A stretch of DNA of 64,000 bases from Liolophura sinensis. Lineage: Eukaryota; Mollusca; Polyplacophora; Chitonida; Chitonidae. The stretch covers positions 35,620,510 through 35,684,509 of the forward strand of contig NC_088295.1 of assembly GCF_032854445.1 (NCBI RefSeq), read 5' to 3'. Positions 61,701 to 64,000 of the stretch are shown piece after piece. The position numbers were made by a program, and so were the translations under genes. Position 1 is the first letter of the stretch. Every line of letters begins with the position of its first letter. The notes under the pieces are model-generated. The model was given only the letters and a program-made list of their open reading frames with translations, searched no databases and was not told where the DNA came from.

Positions 61701-63733
61701 AGAGGACATCAGAGTGTCTGTGTAAAACGACACACATTTGGCAAGTTTCTGACAAATATACGACCATGCCATATTGGTGGAAGGCAAGTGGGCTCCAGCC
61801 AACTTCATGCAAGAACACACGAGAGAGTGCCATTTACCACCAAGGTCCAGGGAAGAATCGAGGAATAGAAAGTTCCCCGGTTGACAATGGAATTGATCTC
61901 GTGTCTCGGCCTTATCCATCTGTCCTCAAGCAGACTGATCAACAAGTGTGCTAAGGTCAAACAAAATCACCTGCCTCAGAGCTATCATCAATACACAATG
62001 AGGTAAATGCCTCTGATAAGGAAGTTCCCCTATATCAGCACTCTGGTCACCAGAGCGTTAACAGGTGCCCCCTACTGACCTGGGACTGTGGAGTAGGCCA
62101 TAAAAAAGTCTGCCTCCACTGGAATCTTCCTCATGGTGACATTTGTGGCACTGTCGGTATCATCCTCTCCTTTGTCAGGGACGTCTGCCCCTCGGTCCAG
62201 CTTAAACCCACGGCAGGCCTGACAATAAAAAAAAAACCCCCCAAAAAAACCACCACAGAATATTAAATAAAATGTTCTGTATTTCATGCATACTTAATGC
62301 CACAAGCATTTTGTCCAATTTATGACAATTCTGTTGCTGGATTTTGCTGCATAAAAAAATCGGATAAAAGTCCGCAATCAAAGATGTCAGGAGTTAAATC
62401 TAAAGGGTTCAGAGTGGGTTGGTGCTGCAGAAGTAAGGAAAACATTCTGTGACAGGCTAAAGATAGAAAACAATTATTAAATGAAGACTACTTTTTTGTT
62501 CTTTTTAAGGGAATAAAAACGTTTTTTTAGCTGTTCCATGATAGCTTTCATTCAAACTCCCACATTCGCTCTAGCTATATTCTGATATAATTCAAAAGAA
62601 TTTTCTCACGGAAATATCACCTTCCTGAAGAGCAGAAATAATACATGTACATGTATGTATTCTTAGATGCCAGACATTCAATTACGTTTGGAAATTAAAA
62701 AATGTCTATGTGAGTATTAGATACTTGCATCTGTCAAAGAGGGGCCAAAACCTTGTTAATCAATTTTCAGGTAACTATTTTTGGGAATGACATTGTCAAT
62801 CTTAAAAGGCCATAAGGTGATGGGTTATGCAGCTAAAGTCCTGAAAAAATAGGTTTACAAAGTTTTGTGGCAGTGGGCCCAGCTGGCTAACACAGATTTT
62901 ATTTCTCAGAAGTAGCAAAAAGGTGTATGTATCTGATTTGCCAGAAGTTTGTTTGTTTATTTGCCAAAAAATGGTGGTTTATCCTCCATCTATGAATCTC
63001 GCCACCATGGTGTATGTGAAAGTTCTTGAGAAAGGCATGAAACAACAATCAAATCAATAAATAAATTCCTCCAATATCCTGAAGTACAATGTTCTTATTG
63101 TAATACTGTACAGGGTCTCAGCACAGAGTATATCAAACGATACTAATTTTATTCTGTGCAACCTGACACTAAAATTCCAAAAATGGAAAGAAAAAGAAAA
63201 TAATTCCTAATTTTTATTTTGTCCAAACCTTGATGTTTTTATGATTTTCCTGTTTTTCAGGGCTTTTCTATCACATAAATAGATGTACATTAAACCAGGA
63301 AAAAAATGCTGGCAAAGTTCACATTTCCCATGAATTTGATGATTTTTTCATTTTTTTTTTATATACCTTCCTTCAACAATGAAAGAAGATTCATTCTGCC
63401 AATAAAACAAACATTTTAAATGGTGTGGCCTAAGTCTGGCAGCATAAAGTTGCACTGAGTTACACTAAGGTACATGTAGGCCCCTATAGCCTGTAACTAC
63501 ATAAATTGTCTCCACACATTATGAATATTTCTCCCCAAAAAGTAGAAATGTGCTTACCTGTACAAAGAATAATTTTGGCTTGCCTACAAGCGTTGTACAC
63601 CTGTCTCCTTTGAAGGGCATGACAAGGTAGTCCATTCCTACCATTCCGTCCTTGCCGTAAACCCGTCCCTCCTTACCATGGGTGAGAATGGCACACCCAA
63701 AACAGTCGGCGTCAGAGTGGTCTTCTGCCGCAA
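58717..63733 (-). CDS. Executioner-type caspase (caspase-3/6/7-like), 3' part only
   Basis: This is a cysteine protease of apoptosis that cuts after Asp. Three exons are in the window on the minus strand: 63733-63558, 62218-62080 and 58967-58717, with fitting phases. The first visible exon holds the catalytic His in [10 protein letters not shown], then [17 protein letters not shown]. The second begins ACRG, so the joined peptide is the QACRG active-site pentapeptide with the catalytic Cys. An acidic linker follows with DDTD before SATN, resembling a self-processing site between the large and small subunits. The small subunit follows: [18 protein letters not shown], then [18 protein letters not shown] and [11 protein letters not shown], ending at a TAA at 58717-58719. 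These match caspase-3/7 closely. The prodomain and start of the large subunit lie beyond the right edge, so it cannot be said whether it has a short executioner prodomain. The last intron is 3.1 kb and holds a 58-bp tandem array. Confidence 0.93.
59770..60655. repeat. 58-bp tandem array in the last caspase intron
   Basis: Seven close copies start at 59786, 59844, 59902, 59960, 60018, 60076 and 60134 and carry GGCAAGGTGAAACC and GAAGTCACATGAGGTATATA. A second, related block from about 60195 has GACAAGGGGAAACCTTACAT and TAGGTCAGAGAAGACA at similar spacing. It lies far from both flanking exons. Confidence 0.93.
61630..61965 (-). mobile_element. SINE-D-like copy in the last caspase intron
   Basis: Contains the same body words as the copy at 42085 (ACATTTGGCAAGTTTCTGAC, GGAAGGCAAGTGGGCTCC) in the same order. 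The head end is diverged. Confidence 0.6.
62920..63068 (+). mobile_element. SINE-B-like 3' part in a caspase intron
   Basis: Contains AAATGGTGGTTTATCCTCC, CGCCACCATGGTGTATGTGA and AAAGTTCTTGAGAAAGGCAT with a CAATCAAATCAATAAATAAA end. Confidence 0.6.
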
Positions 63734-64000
63734 CTGTGGGCAGATCAAAAACAAACATCAACTTGTGCTCAATTCTTGACACGGATTGCATAAAATAATC
63801 TCAAAAAGGTCAGTTCAAATTAACACAAAAAGTGGTAAATAACTTCTAAATTTAACTCTACTTCAAAATGAACCCTTCGTAATTCACTAGTAAATGAGGA
63901 GAAATCCATAAATTTGACTGGACACGCCTGCTTGTGGACAGACACAAAAACCATGACAATTCCTATCCACCTTTATAGACAAAGAATCATAAAAATGAGT

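Noticed and set aside
1-64000. A coordinated apoptosis/mitochondria gene cluster (VDAC, SAMD8, TIMM23, caspase)
   Set aside because: GMCL1 and NAF1 interrupt the set, strands are mixed and intergenic gaps are large. Apart from the VDAC-SAMD8 pair, I know of no conserved linkage, so co-location is best taken as chance.

Overview
The window looks like nuclear DNA of a lophotrochozoan animal, most likely a mollusc and possibly a brachiopod. This rests on AT-rich DNA, metazoan gene content with many small exons and GT-AG introns, frequent acatgta words, and dense tRNA-headed SINE families of a kind common in molluscs. No bacterial, viral or CRISPR locus was seen. The species cannot be fixed from the sequence alone.

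Six host genes can be assembled exon by exon with matching intron phases. (1) A voltage-dependent anion channel (VDAC), minus strand, cut by the left edge (1831-3966). (2) SAMD8/SMSr, a ceramide phosphoethanolamine synthase, plus strand, complete (7026-10155). (3) Germ cell-less (GMCL1), a BTB protein, plus strand, complete in 15 exons (17200-30387). (4) NAF1, the H/ACA RNP assembly factor, minus strand, 10 coding exons (36810-46866). (5) TIMM23, the inner-membrane translocase channel subunit, plus strand, 7 exons (47165-53849). (6) An executioner-type caspase, minus strand, cut by the right edge (58717-63733).

VDAC and SAMD8 lie head to head, as do NAF1 and TIMM23. The second pair is separated by only 298 bp between start codons, so it probably shares a bidirectional promoter. 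VDAC next to SAMD8 recalls the human VDAC2-SAMD8 neighbourhood and may be an ancient linkage. The genes do not form one pathway. VDAC and TIMM23 are mitochondrial and the caspase is apoptotic, but I see no evidence that the grouping is functional.

The gaps hold SINEs (several families sharing one 3' tail), MITE-like palindromic elements, a 1029-bp inverted-repeat DNA element with 6-bp target duplications, a decayed Penelope-like retroelement fragment, and many tandem arrays. The most unusual signal is that three intronic arrays in GMCL1, and probably one in NAF1, begin inside or exactly at the 3' end of a coding exon. They repeat the 5' splice site, so short exon-end pieces and decoy donors are copied into the intron. 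A 2.6-kb, 79-bp-unit array with a 707-bp higher-order period fills a NAF1 intron.
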